Assembly (NCBI GenBank): GCA_002328825.1
Contig: DCWI01000103.1
Location: forward strand, 1 to 36,708
Reading direction: 5' to 3'
Origin: Nitrospiraceae bacterium UBA2166
Lineage (GTDB): Bacteria > Nitrospirota > Nitrospiria > Nitrospirales > UBA2166
Length of the DNA: 36,708 nt
Numbering within the stretch: position 1 is the stretch's first letter; the number at the start of each line of letters is the position of its first letter. Both the position numbers and the translations under genes were made by a program. Below the pieces are notes generated by a model that worked only from the letters and a program-made list of their open reading frames with translations, did not search any database and was not told the origin of the DNA. Below, in pieces: positions 6,738 through 14,893 of this stretch.

Positions 6738-8036
6738 GTGAAACGTAGCTTATTAACCATTGCGATTGTCGGTCTTCTTGGGATTGGAGTGTATGTTTTT
6801 TATACCGAACTGCGCCCAGTAGTGATCTTTGGTCTCCGTGACGATTTTTCGCGGGCGACACCGTTTCAGCAAATTCCTGAAGGGATTGATAGTCTTAAGG
6901 CTGAGTCGTGTGGAAAATGTCACCAAGCGATTTATGAAGAGTGGAAGACCTCTATTCATGCCCAAGCATTTGATGACCCATTTTTTCAGGCCTATTGGAA
7001 GAAGGATAACAATATTTGGATTTGTTTGAATTGTCATACGCCGCTTGAAAACCAACAGCCAGAACTCATCATTGATATTCCGAGGGATCGTGTTGAGAAA
7101 GCAGTGAAGATGCCCAATCCGAATTACGATTCTGATTTTCAGCATGAAGGCGTTACCTGTGCCGCTTGTCACGTTCGAGATGGAATTATTTTTGGGCCTT
7201 ATGAAGACTCTGATGCTCCACATCCGACGATGTACGATCCCATCTATAGGTCGATGGACTTGTGTTACCGATGTCATCAGGTGCCGTCAGGGCCATTTCA
7301 GTTTTACCGCTCTGGGCCATGTGGAACATATCCGGAATTTGAAGGGGAGCATTATTTCAATCAAGGATATATTTGTCAGACGTGCCATATGCCTTCGGTT
7401 GAACGCCCGGTCGCGATTGGCGGTCCAGAGAGGAAGGGGAGGAAACATCTATGGCGAGGAGGCCATGATCCTGAGCAGGTCAAACGAGCCATCACGGTAA
7501 AGCTCACTGCCGATCCTTCTGAGTTGCCTTCTGGGCAGGAAGTTGAATTTTTAATGGAAATTACAAATTCTGGTGCGGGCCACAAACTGCCAACTGGTGA
7601 TCCTGATCGATACTTTACTTTCGATTTTGAAATTGTTGATCAAGCAGGCAATGTGCTGAAGTCTCAATCCCATACTATGGGACGGTGGATTTTGTGGCAG
7701 CCGGTTATTTGGGAGGTGTGGGATAATCGGTTGAAACCGTTGCAAAGTCGAAACTACCGATTTCGATATCGAATGCCCCAGCTGGGGGGTGCGGAAGGGC
7801 CTCTCACGTTTCGTGCTGTGGTCACCTATCACATTCAGACTGACAAGCAGAACAAAATGTTGCGTGACAAGTATGGTCTAACTGGGAACGATCCGTACAA
7901 TTTTCAGGTTTTTAAACGAGAAATTCCACTCAGAGGGACATTCCCCGAGGTGATCGAAAATGCATATAATGTGAATCACTCGGAGCTTGTGGCAGCGCAT
8001 CGACCTGGATGTTATGGGAATAATGAACAAGGTTGA
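6738..8036 (+). CDS. Membrane-anchored pentaheme c-type cytochrome
   Basis: A 432-residue protein from the GTG at 6738. The longer frame from 6702 lies inside the deacetylase gene and is rejected. An N-terminal hydrophobic helix (about 4-22) acts as signal anchor or signal peptide for export. Five CxxCH heme motifs are seen: CGKCH (58), CLNCH (96), CAACH (141), CYRCH (176) and CQTCH (213). A beta-rich C-terminal domain follows, with a GHKLPTGDPDR block of the kind found behind the heme region in many cytochrome c554-like multiheme proteins. It should be a periplasmic electron-transfer protein or oxidoreductase; the partner and reaction are unknown. It starts 2 bp after the deacetylase stop and ends 19 bp before the rhodanese start. 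Confidence 0.93.
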   Translation: MKRSLLTIAIVGLLGIGVYVFYTELRPVVIFGLRDDFSRATPFQQIPEGIDSLKAESCGKCHQAIYEEWKTSIHAQAFDDPFFQAYWKKDNNIWICLNCHTPLENQQPELIIDIPRDRVEKAVKMPNPNYDSDFQHEGVTCAACHVRDGIIFGPYEDSDAPHPTMYDPIYRSMDLCYRCHQVPSGPFQFYRSGPCGTYPEFEGEHYFNQGYICQTCHMPSVERPVAIGGPERKGRKHLWRGGHDPEQVKRAITVKLTADPSELPSGQEVEFLMEITNSGAGHKLPTGDPDRYFTFDFEIVDQAGNVLKSQSHTMGRWILWQPVIWEVWDNRLKPLQSRNYRFRYRMPQLGGAEGPLTFRAVVTYHIQTDKQNKMLRDKYGLTGNDPYNFQVFKREIPLRGTFPEVIENAYNVNHSELVAAHRPGCYGNNEQG

Positions 8037-8055
8037 TGCTTTTGGAGGATATGGA

Positions 8056-8889
8056 ATGCCATCATTGTTTGTGTCTACTGATGAGCTTGAGAAGAATCTT
8101 GAGTTGCCCGGCTTAGTCGTCGTCGATGTTCGGCCGAAACTCGAATTTGCCACTGGACATATTTTTGGTGCGGTACAAACTGAGTGGCGTGATTTCAGCG
8201 ATCCTGATTCTGATATTAAGGGGTTGCTCAACCCTCAGATGAGTTGTTTAGAGGAAAAATTGAGTGCGCTAGGTATTGGAAATGAGAATCGCGTAGTGGT
8301 CTATACCGATCCATTTGATTCGTGGGGCTCTGAAGGGAGGATCTATTGGATGCTCTCCTATCTAGGGCATCAAAATGTTCAAGTGTTGGACGGTGGGTGG
8401 GTGAAGTGGAAACGTGAGGGACGGAAAACCGAAATGGGTTTTGCACGGCCGACTTCGGCGGTATTTAAATCCAGCGTACGACCGGAACTCATTGTTCTTA
8501 AGGATGAAATGAAAAACCTGATCAACTCTCGTGTCGAGGGAGCATGTCTCGAATCTCATGCGGTGATCGATGCGCGTAGTCCAAAAGAATATAATGGTGC
8601 GATGGGACCTGGAATCCCACGTGGTGGACATGTACCATCGGCCATCAATATTCCGTGGGATCGGTTTTTTAATGAAGATGCCTCAATAAAATCGCACGAA
8701 GATTTGCAGGGAATCTTTCGCGAGCACAATCTGACTGACGATCAGGAAATCATCTGTTATTGTACGGGAGGTGTTCGATCAGCTTGGTTGTTAACGGTGC
8801 TTCAATTTGCTGGATACATGAAGGTTCGGAACTACACTGGCTCTTGGTGGGAGTGGAGTCGAGATTCTTCATTGCCGATCGAAACATAG
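8056..8889 (+). CDS. Tandem-rhodanese sulfurtransferase (thiosulfate/3-mercaptopyruvate type)
   Basis: A 277-residue sulfurtransferase with two rhodanese domains. The first (about 4-125) has VVVDVRP and LGHQNVQVLDGGW, but Asp85 replaces the catalytic Cys (YTDPFD), as is usual for the inactive N-terminal half. The second (about 145-275) has VIDARSPKEYNG and the active loop CTGGVRS with Cys236, then a VRNYTGSWWEWS signature. It transfers sulfane sulfur from thiosulfate or mercaptopyruvate to a thiol acceptor. The ATG at 8056 is chosen over upstream starts because GGAGGA (8044-8049) lies at ideal distance. There is no signal peptide, so it is cytoplasmic. TusA and DsrE2, common sulfur acceptors in such relays, are encoded 6 kb away. 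Confidence 0.93.
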   Translation: MPSLFVSTDELEKNLELPGLVVVDVRPKLEFATGHIFGAVQTEWRDFSDPDSDIKGLLNPQMSCLEEKLSALGIGNENRVVVYTDPFDSWGSEGRIYWMLSYLGHQNVQVLDGGWVKWKREGRKTEMGFARPTSAVFKSSVRPELIVLKDEMKNLINSRVEGACLESHAVIDARSPKEYNGAMGPGIPRGGHVPSAINIPWDRFFNEDASIKSHEDLQGIFREHNLTDDQEIICYCTGGVRSAWLLTVLQFAGYMKVRNYTGSWWEWSRDSSLPIET

Positions 8890-8911
8890 TGTGGGTGATA
8901 TGCTTGAGAGT

Positions 8912-10810
8912 CTAAAGTGATTGGGAAGACACGACATGTTGTTTGAGAAACGCTTCAACGGCAGTATAAAATTTCGTTATCGTTTCGGCTTTTCTCCATC
9001 CGTGTCCCTCTCCCTTGTAGAGATGGTATTCATAGGGAACTCCATGCTGTTTAAGTGCGTTTACCATTAATTCAGCCTGATCCTTCGGAACGACTCTGTC
9101 TTCTTCCCCTTGGAAAATTGCAATAGAATCGCGAATTTTCTCCACTGAAAAGATAGGTGATCGTTCCTGGTAGATTGCGTTTGCTTTGGGTAGTGGTCCA
9201 ACGAGAGATTTAAGATAATGGGATTCAAACTTGTGGGTCTCGGCATCAAGGGTAAATAGATTTGAGATGCCATAAAGACAAACCCCTGCTTTAAAAAAGC
9301 CTGGCCACGTGGTTAGGGTACGTAAAACGGTATAGCCTCCAGCGCTTCCACCCATGATAACCAGTCGTTCTGGATGAGCTAAACTGCAGTCGAGCAGATG
9401 TTGTGCCCCGCTGACTGCGTCTTCAACATCGTAGATACCCCATTTCCCATTTAGGGCTTGGCGGTATGCTTTTCCGTATCCCGTACTTCCGCGATAATTC
9501 ACTTCAAGTACGGCATATCCTCGTGTTGCGAAAAATTGGTTTGTGGAGCTAAAGCTCATATCGCGTTGTCCTGTTGGTCCGCCATGAATTTGAATGATTG
9601 CTGGAGGGCGATCGTTCCCCTCAAAGTCAGGGTTGGTCGGCGGATAATAAATTCCATAAATTGTTCCACCGGACGGTGATGCCCACTCAATCGGCTTAGG
9701 TTGAGAAAGGCGTTCTGCGGCAATCGGCTCATCTATCGCTTGCGTGTGGATTTTAATTTCAGCATTGGGTGTGTATGTGAGAATTTGTGGTGGAGTTGTC
9801 CCTGCTGATCCGATAACGGCAATTGTTGATGTAGTAGGTGATATGGCGAGTTGTGCAAAGGACTCATAGTCAGACAATGCTGTGAGGGTGGAAATTTTCC
9901 CAGTTGCAATCTCAACTGAGCCAGTTTTCCATCGTCCACGCTCGTTTTGTAGAAAATAGATGTGCTGTCCGTTAGGGCTAAATCCAAACGTTCGTCGTCC
10001 GTGGGTCCACGCTGGGACCCCTAAATCAGCCGGTTCTTTGATCAGACATCGACATGTCTTTTGATTAACATCATAGATCCACAGATTGCTCCAGCCGTTC
10101 TGATCTGAAATATAGGCGATTAACATTCCATCGGGTGAAAAGGTTGGTTGAAAAATCCCTGTGTGAGTGTCACCTGTAATGACAGAAAGTTTCAGAAGCC
10201 GTGGGCACTGACCATTTTCAGTAACAACGTGTGCCAGCATCAATCGTGTTCCATCCCATGGCATTTGAGGATGGTCCCATTCAATCCATGTCAGCCATTT
10301 CCCAGAGGGGTGCCAGCAGGGTTGCATGTAGAAGTCAGCTCCGGTTGCTAATTTCTGAGGCCATTGTTTGCCTTCGGAATCAACGATCGCAATGATATCA
10401 GTGCCTTCGTAGGAATGGATGTAGACCAGCCATGCTCCATCAGGAGATAGGCATGGTGAAGTCGCATAGCCGAAAGCCTCGAGTAAAGGTTTGGCTGTAC
10501 CTGATGCCACTGATTGGCGATAGAGACGGCCTGATTGTTCTGCAAAATAGACGTATCCATGGCCAACAGTAAATTCTCCGCCGCCATATCCAACCTTTGC
10601 ACGTACCGAGAGAGTATTGGTGAGTTCCCGAGGTGCCTGTCCATTATTGTTGACACAGACGAGCACTCCGCGGTCAGATCGTTCTTCGAGCCAGACGAGG
10701 ATGAGTCCATCAGCGTCCCATCCGACCTCTGCGAGGCGTTTCCCACGCGATAGGTATTCCGGAGTTATGGGGCTGGGCCAGAGACCGTAGGGGCAAACGG
10801 TTTTTGTCAC
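8912..10810 (-). CDS. S9-family peptidase (prolyl oligopeptidase/acylaminoacyl-peptidase type)
   Basis: A 632-residue serine peptidase. Residues about 20-350 form a beta-propeller with PD40/WD40-like repeats (CLSPDGAWLVY, TFSPDGMLIAY, GFSPNGQHIYF). Residues about 375-625 form the alpha/beta-hydrolase domain with IQIHGGP, the nucleophile Ser489 in GGSAGG, Asp571 (EEDRVVP) and His603 (GEGHGW). Family members cleave short peptides or remove N-acylated residues; the propeller restricts access. No signal peptide is visible, so it is probably cytoplasmic. It begins with GTG, and the last 4 nt of the acyl-CoA ligase gene overlap it (GTGA, 10807-10810), indicating translational coupling. Confidence 0.93.
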   Translation of the reverse strand: MTKTVCPYGLWPSPITPEYLSRGKRLAEVGWDADGLILVWLEERSDRGVLVCVNNNGQAPRELTNTLSVRAKVGYGGGEFTVGHGYVYFAEQSGRLYRQSVASGTAKPLLEAFGYATSPCLSPDGAWLVYIHSYEGTDIIAIVDSEGKQWPQKLATGADFYMQPCWHPSGKWLTWIEWDHPQMPWDGTRLMLAHVVTENGQCPRLLKLSVITGDTHTGIFQPTFSPDGMLIAYISDQNGWSNLWIYDVNQKTCRCLIKEPADLGVPAWTHGRRTFGFSPNGQHIYFLQNERGRWKTGSVEIATGKISTLTALSDYESFAQLAISPTTSTIAVIGSAGTTPPQILTYTPNAEIKIHTQAIDEPIAAERLSQPKPIEWASPSGGTIYGIYYPPTNPDFEGNDRPPAIIQIHGGPTGQRDMSFSSTNQFFATRGYAVLEVNYRGSTGYGKAYRQALNGKWGIYDVEDAVSGAQHLLDCSLAHPERLVIMGGSAGGYTVLRTLTTWPGFFKAGVCLYGISNLFTLDAETHKFESHYLKSLVGPLPKANAIYQERSPIFSVEKIRDSIAIFQGEEDRVVPKDQAELMVNALKQHGVPYEYHLYKGEGHGWRKAETITKFYTAVEAFLKQHVVSSQSL

Positions 10811-12483
10811 GAGTCTTTTTTTTCTAACTCTTCTTCTCGTAGGGCTCGCCGCAAGACTTTCCCGACTAAGTTCTTTGGTAATTGAGTACGAAATTCTATC
10901 CAGCGAGGGACTTTGAATTTTGCGAGATTCTCCCGACAGAAATTCAACATTTCAGTATCTGTTGAATGTTCTCCATCTTTAAGGACGATGTACGCTTTAA
11001 TCGCTTCATCACGCAAACTGTGGGGGAGTCCTATCACGACGACATCCTTGATCTTGGGGTGGCGAAAAAACACTTCTTCTAATTCTCTCGGATACACATT
11101 TTCGCCGCCGGACTTTATCATGTCTTTTTTTCGATCAACGATATAGAAAAACCCATCCTCATCCATTGTTGCGGAATCACCGGTATAGAGCCATCCATCT
11201 CGAATTGTGTTTTTTGTTTCCTTCGACTGGTTCCAGTACCCGGTCATCACTTGTGGACCGGAAATGATTAGCTCACCAATGTTGCCGGGAGAGATCTCTT
11301 TATTTCCAGTTTCAATGTCGACGATACGCGCACTAGTGTCTGGAAACGGTACTCCAATAGAGCCTTGCTTGCGAGTACCGTGGCATGGGTTGCAATGAGT
11401 GACAGGTGCGCTTTCCGTCAGCCCATAGCCTTCAATCAACTTGGCTCCCGTCAAGTCTTCAAATCGTTTCTGGACTTCTGCATGAAGTGGTCCGGCTCCA
11501 CTCATACATACTTTGAGTGACGAGAGATCAAAACTCGATGCGCATGGATGGTTATTGATGGCGATGAACATTGCTTGAATGCCACAGAACACCGTAGCGC
11601 GGTGTTTTTCGATCGCCTTTAAGACTTCATCTGCTTGGAATCGAGGAAGAAGTATTTGCGTTGCTCCCAGAGAAATTGACAAGTTCTGAGATGTGCTCAT
11701 TCCATAGGCGTGGAAATAGGGGAGTACTCCAATAAATACTTCTTGGCCTGGGCGAAGATCTGTCATCCAGTGTTGACATTGTAGTGTATTGGCCACGACG
11801 TTTGCATGACTGAGCATGACCCCTTTCGAGATACCTGTCGTTCCGCCGGTATACTGTAGAAGGGCGAGGTCCTTCGGCGTGGTCTTGATGTTTAGGTGAT
11901 CCGATGGGGCGTTTTTGAGTAACTGTACGAAATCGTAGACTGGGGGTGCTTTCTTGATTTTGATCCATTGTTTGTTCTTTTTTTCTTTAATTGGATAGAA
12001 AAAGCGAAGCATCGGCGGTAAGTAGTCGCGGATGCTGGTTACTATAATGGAGTGTAAGGAGGTTATGGGTTTTACACTCTGAATTTTCTCGTAAAACAAG
12101 TCAAGCGCAATGATGATTGTGCTTCTGGAATCGTTGAGCTGATGTTCTAGTTCTCGTTCTACGTACAATGGATTTACATGGACGATTTGCGCACCTGCTT
12201 TTAGAATGCCAAAGTATGCAATGATCGTTTGCGGGATGTTTGGAAGCATAATTGCAATGCGATCTTCTTTTTTTACCCCGAGCTTGGCCAACGCGTGTGA
12301 AAATTGGTTTGATGCATCGTTGAGTTCGCGGTACGTTACGGACTTTCCGTAAAATGATATTGCGGTGTGCTTAGGAAATTGTGTGGCCGATTCAAGAAGA
12401 AACTGTACAATCGTCCAGTCCGGATATTTGATGTTTCGTGGAACGCCAGACTCATATTGAGAGAGCCAAATCGGATCACCCAT
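10807..12483 (-). CDS. fadD: Long-chain fatty acid--CoA ligase (AMP-binding)
   Basis: A 558-residue ANL-superfamily adenylate-forming enzyme. Motifs: YTGGTTGISKG at 211-221 (ATP/phosphate loop), GYGLTES at 352-358, YTGD at 433-436, VDRKKDMIKSGGENVYP (from 449) and the C-terminal catalytic Lys near 542 (PKNLVGKVLRRAL). Length and motif set match FadD-type acyl-CoA synthetases, which activate fatty acids to acyl-CoA through an acyl-adenylate. The insert RDYLPPMLRFFYPIKEKK (152-169) is of the kind seen in long-chain enzymes. The precise chain length cannot be read. It is coupled to the downstream S9 peptidase and diverges from the FAD monooxygenase across a 202-bp region. Confidence 0.92.
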   Translation of the reverse strand: MGDPIWLSQYESGVPRNIKYPDWTIVQFLLESATQFPKHTAISFYGKSVTYRELNDASNQFSHALAKLGVKKEDRIAIMLPNIPQTIIAYFGILKAGAQIVHVNPLYVERELEHQLNDSRSTIIIALDLFYEKIQSVKPITSLHSIIVTSIRDYLPPMLRFFYPIKEKKNKQWIKIKKAPPVYDFVQLLKNAPSDHLNIKTTPKDLALLQYTGGTTGISKGVMLSHANVVANTLQCQHWMTDLRPGQEVFIGVLPYFHAYGMSTSQNLSISLGATQILLPRFQADEVLKAIEKHRATVFCGIQAMFIAINNHPCASSFDLSSLKVCMSGAGPLHAEVQKRFEDLTGAKLIEGYGLTESAPVTHCNPCHGTRKQGSIGVPFPDTSARIVDIETGNKEISPGNIGELIISGPQVMTGYWNQSKETKNTIRDGWLYTGDSATMDEDGFFYIVDRKKDMIKSGGENVYPRELEEVFFRHPKIKDVVVIGLPHSLRDEAIKAYIVLKDGEHSTDTEMLNFCRENLAKFKVPRWIEFRTQLPKNLVGKVLRRALREEELEKKDS

Positions 12484-12685
12484 AGTTCGCTCAACGTCCT
12501 GAATATAAATGTTGCATGCTAGGGAGATTCAATACTGGAATGTGCCAAGTCGATCAAATAGTACTAATAGAATAGCGTTGTTACAACATTTATGTGCATT
12601 GAGTCAATTGTAAACTCTGCTATTCTTTGTTTTTGGAAAGTTTGATTGCGATTTCTACAATGCTGTTGTGAGCTGTGGGTATGTT
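12484..12685. other. Divergent intergenic region fadD / FAD monooxygenase
   Basis: This 202-bp gap separates two divergent genes. It holds a good plus-strand promoter (12633-12661) and two short inverted repeats: GTTG-TTA-CAAC (12577-12587) and ATTGA-G-TCAAT (12598-12608). On the minus strand, TTGTAA and TACTAT spaced by 17 nt overlap the first repeat and could be the fadD promoter. A shared operator is possible. Confidence 0.5.
12633..12661 (+). promoter_or_regulatory. Sigma70-type promoter for the FAD monooxygenase-lemA unit
   Basis: TTGGAA (12633-12638) is followed after exactly 17 nt by TACAAT (12656-12661). Each is close to consensus. The predicted start of transcription near 12668 argues against the GTG at 12668 as start codon and favours the ATGs at 12686 or 12695. 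Confidence 0.6.
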
Positions 12686-13957
12686 ATGCGTGATATGAAA
12701 AAGAAATATGATGTTCTTATCGTTGGGGCTGGAGGTGGAGGGGTGATCTTGGGGCTTTTGTTGGCTCGGCAGGGGATTAATGTACTTATGCTCGAGCGTA
12801 ATGCACAGTTCCAAAATGATATTCGAAGTGAGATTCTTCATCCGAATGGCCAAAAGATTCTTGATGATCTCGGAATTCTCAATGAATTACCTGAGGATAT
12901 TGTATATCAAACCCGACACTTTGATTTTTTCCGTATTGGAAAAGGGCGTTTGTGTACGTTTGATTATGGGGATTTGCCATCACCATATAATGTTGCATTT
13001 ACCTCATTGTCAGGCCCGCTGCATCAACATCTTTTAGATGCTACGGCTTCTGAAAGTACCTTGACTGTTCTATATGGGGCGGTATTTCGAGAACTCATAC
13101 GACATGGGAGCACTGTTGTGGGAGTGATTCTGGAATATGCGGGCCAACGTCACGAAATTATGGCTCAATTAGTTGTTGGTGCAGACGGCATTGGTTCTGC
13201 TGTCCGAACGGCATTAGACATTCCTGCTCAGGTGCATCAATACCCTGATGGTTATTTACTTGGGATGTTGGATCGACCTCAAGGTTTTGAACATCGAGCC
13301 CGTTATTATATTGGCAAAAGGGAAATTCTTGGGCTTCTTCCCGCACCCAATGATCAACTTTATTTTTTTTATTTGCTCCCGAACATGACGAGAACAACGG
13401 TAGACGTAGCAGATTTTCAGCATATCAAGGATGCGATGGAGGAGATCGATCCGATCCTTTCTCAACCTCTTAAGAAACTCACCCATCTTGACCAGACAGT
13501 TCTTCGTCCGTGTTTTCGAGTTCGGGCCGCGACATGGGCCACAGATGGGGCGATGATTATTGGTGATGCTGCACATGCAATGAATCCGCATGTATCACAG
13601 GGGCGAATGCAGGCGATGTATGATGCTGTAGTGTGTGCGGGTGTTGTTCAGAATTGTCTTTCTGATGGGGATTGTTCGGGCTCGGTGCTGGCAGCATTCG
13701 AGCACGAGCGGCGTCCTTATGTGGAGATGCTTCAACGGTTGGGAGATGAACAAACGTTTTTTTGGAACTCAGATAATCCTGTGCTCCAATTCGCGGTAGA
13801 TCGTGTTTTAAGAACGCTTGACGGTAATGCACGGTTGCGGTATCAGGTATTGACCACTACTGCTGGATTGCGAAGGGAAGCGCCTTTTAGTCTGATAGAT
13901 CGACTTGTTGCGGTTGGGATTTTTCCCGATTTGTGGTTGAAGACAGGAACAGGATAG
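12686..13957 (+). CDS. FAD-dependent monooxygenase (UbiH/PHBH-like)
   Basis: About 423 residues, with the three FAD signatures of the p-hydroxybenzoate hydroxylase/UbiH family: the dinucleotide-binding GAGGGG at 14-19 after a DVLIV strand, the GADG motif at 165-168 (VVGADGIGSAVR), and the second FAD motif GDAAHAMNPHVSQG at 293-306. Such enzymes hydroxylate aromatic or isoprenoid-quinone precursors or act on other lipophilic substrates using NAD(P)H and O2. The usual GxG-N..I/M..D ending is altered to GRMQAMYDA, so a divergent subfamily or a reductase without oxygenation is possible. The start may be ATG 12686 or 12695; neither has a strong ribosome-binding site. LemA follows after 11 bp. Confidence 0.9.
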   Translation: MRDMKKKYDVLIVGAGGGGVILGLLLARQGINVLMLERNAQFQNDIRSEILHPNGQKILDDLGILNELPEDIVYQTRHFDFFRIGKGRLCTFDYGDLPSPYNVAFTSLSGPLHQHLLDATASESTLTVLYGAVFRELIRHGSTVVGVILEYAGQRHEIMAQLVVGADGIGSAVRTALDIPAQVHQYPDGYLLGMLDRPQGFEHRARYYIGKREILGLLPAPNDQLYFFYLLPNMTRTTVDVADFQHIKDAMEEIDPILSQPLKKLTHLDQTVLRPCFRVRAATWATDGAMIIGDAAHAMNPHVSQGRMQAMYDAVVCAGVVQNCLSDGDCSGSVLAAFEHERRPYVEMLQRLGDEQTFFWNSDNPVLQFAVDRVLRTLDGNARLRYQVLTTTAGLRREAPFSLIDRLVAVGIFPDLWLKTGTG

Positions 13958-13968
13958 AGAACTGAGGG

Positions 13969-14535
13969 ATGGCAAATATAGCAAAGCGGATCAGTAGCAC
14001 AATGGGCGCAATATGGGTGAGTGTAGTTGTTGTAGTGATGCTTGGAGGGTTGGCCTTTTGGATGTATGGTGAATCTCGTGAGTTAACTCGGCTATATGAT
14101 CAACAGGAAAATCGCTGGGTCAGTATCGACCAGCTCTTTCGATATCGTTTAGAAGGGATGTTGGATATCCGTGCGGTTATCAAGAAGGAAGCTCCATACG
14201 AAACTGCTATCATCAATGAGTTAGCACACGCTCAAGCGATCATGGAAGATGCACAAAACCGTAGAATGTACATTGAAGCATATAATGAAACTGAATTATC
14301 GAGAGCAAGTTTGCCTGTGTTTCTGTATAATATTGAACGACTTAACGCACATCCTACGCTCAAGGGGATGATTGAGAGCCTCGATTTTCTTGCGATGCAA
14401 ATTGACAAAGAGCGTTCTATCTATAACCGAGTGGTTTGGACATACAACGCGCGTCTTTTAACCTTTCCGACAAATTTAACCTCACTGCTTGTTAACATTG
14501 AGCCTCTTCCGTTGTTTCTGTTAAGAGGAGAATGA
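13969..14535 (+). CDS. LemA-family protein (divergent)
   Basis: A 188-residue protein with one N-terminal transmembrane helix (about 13-32, AIWVSVVVVVMLGG) and a helical remainder. The order 'N-rw.sid.lf.yRle.mldi', then A(H)AQAIMEDAQNRR, a Leu-rich helix, then YNRVVWTYNARLLTFPTN matches the LemA fold. The YNxxxxxYNxxxxxFPxN ending is its best-known signature. LemA proteins are membrane-anchored, mostly extracytoplasmic four-helix proteins of unclear role, often beside M48 peptidase or TPM-domain genes, neither of which is present here. It is co-oriented with the FAD monooxygenase 11 bp upstream. A well-placed AGAGGAG lies at its very 3' end, in front of a 27-codon ORF. Confidence 0.75.
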   Translation: MANIAKRISSTMGAIWVSVVVVVMLGGLAFWMYGESRELTRLYDQQENRWVSIDQLFRYRLEGMLDIRAVIKKEAPYETAIINELAHAQAIMEDAQNRRMYIEAYNETELSRASLPVFLYNIERLNAHPTLKGMIESLDFLAMQIDKERSIYNRVVWTYNARLLTFPTNLTSLLVNIEPLPLFLLRGE

Positions 14536-14619
14536 ATGGTGCAGGGGCTGGTGGAAAATGATATTGCCTTTGAGGAAACAGGAGAAGAGAGAAAAAGTGA
14601 GTGGCTTGCTTGGATCTAA
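14536..14619 (+). CDS. Possible 27-residue small ORF after lemA
   Basis: ATG at 14536, TAA at 14617-14619; the peptide begins MVQGLVENDIAFEE and is acidic. A strong AAGAGGAG (14522-14529) sits at correct spacing inside the end of lemA. It overlaps the tusA stop on the other strand by 4 bp. No family is recognised. It may be a genuine small protein, a remnant of a larger downstream partner gene, or chance. Confidence 0.3.
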   Translation: MVQGLVENDIAFEETGEERKSEWLAWI

Positions 14620-14876
14620 GTAGCGTTTATCTTCTTCACAAAAGTCTTAAAAATTTTCTTGTTTCCATCCTCTTGTTCTTCTAGGCCTAGGAACTCTTGG
14701 CCGGTGGTTTTACACCATGCTGGCATGTCTTGTTTGATGCCTTCATCATCAGACAGGACTTCCAATATCTTACCGACTTTGAGTTGTTTGAATTTTTTTG
14801 ATGTCATGATAATAGGCATTGGACAGAACATGCCCAACGTATCGAGCTGTTCATCTGCTTGAAAAGGTGTGCTCAC
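14616..14876 (-). CDS. tusA: TusA-family sulfur carrier protein
   Basis: An 86-residue TusA/SirA-like protein. The CPxP motif reads LDTLGMFCPMPI with the sulfur-carrying Cys18, followed by the family's 'K..K.L..G.ILEVLSDDEG...DMPAWCKTTG' pattern, including a second Cys at 55. TusA carries persulfide sulfur in tRNA thiolation, molybdopterin synthesis or dissimilatory sulfur metabolism. It lies 17 bp after the DsrE2 gene on the same strand. In sulfur oxidisers and many anaerobes, rhodanese, TusA and DsrE2 form a sulfur relay; this pairing suggests that role rather than the E. coli tRNA role. Confidence 0.93.
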   Translation of the reverse strand: MSTPFQADEQLDTLGMFCPMPIIMTSKKFKQLKVGKILEVLSDDEGIKQDMPAWCKTTGQEFLGLEEQEDGNKKIFKTFVKKINAT

Positions 14877-14893
14877 GTCGTTTTCCTCACGTG

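Noticed and set aside
8131..8310. Catalytic defect in the first rhodanese domain
   Set aside because: Loss of the Cys in the N-terminal half is the normal state in tandem rhodaneses, so it is not evidence of inactivation.
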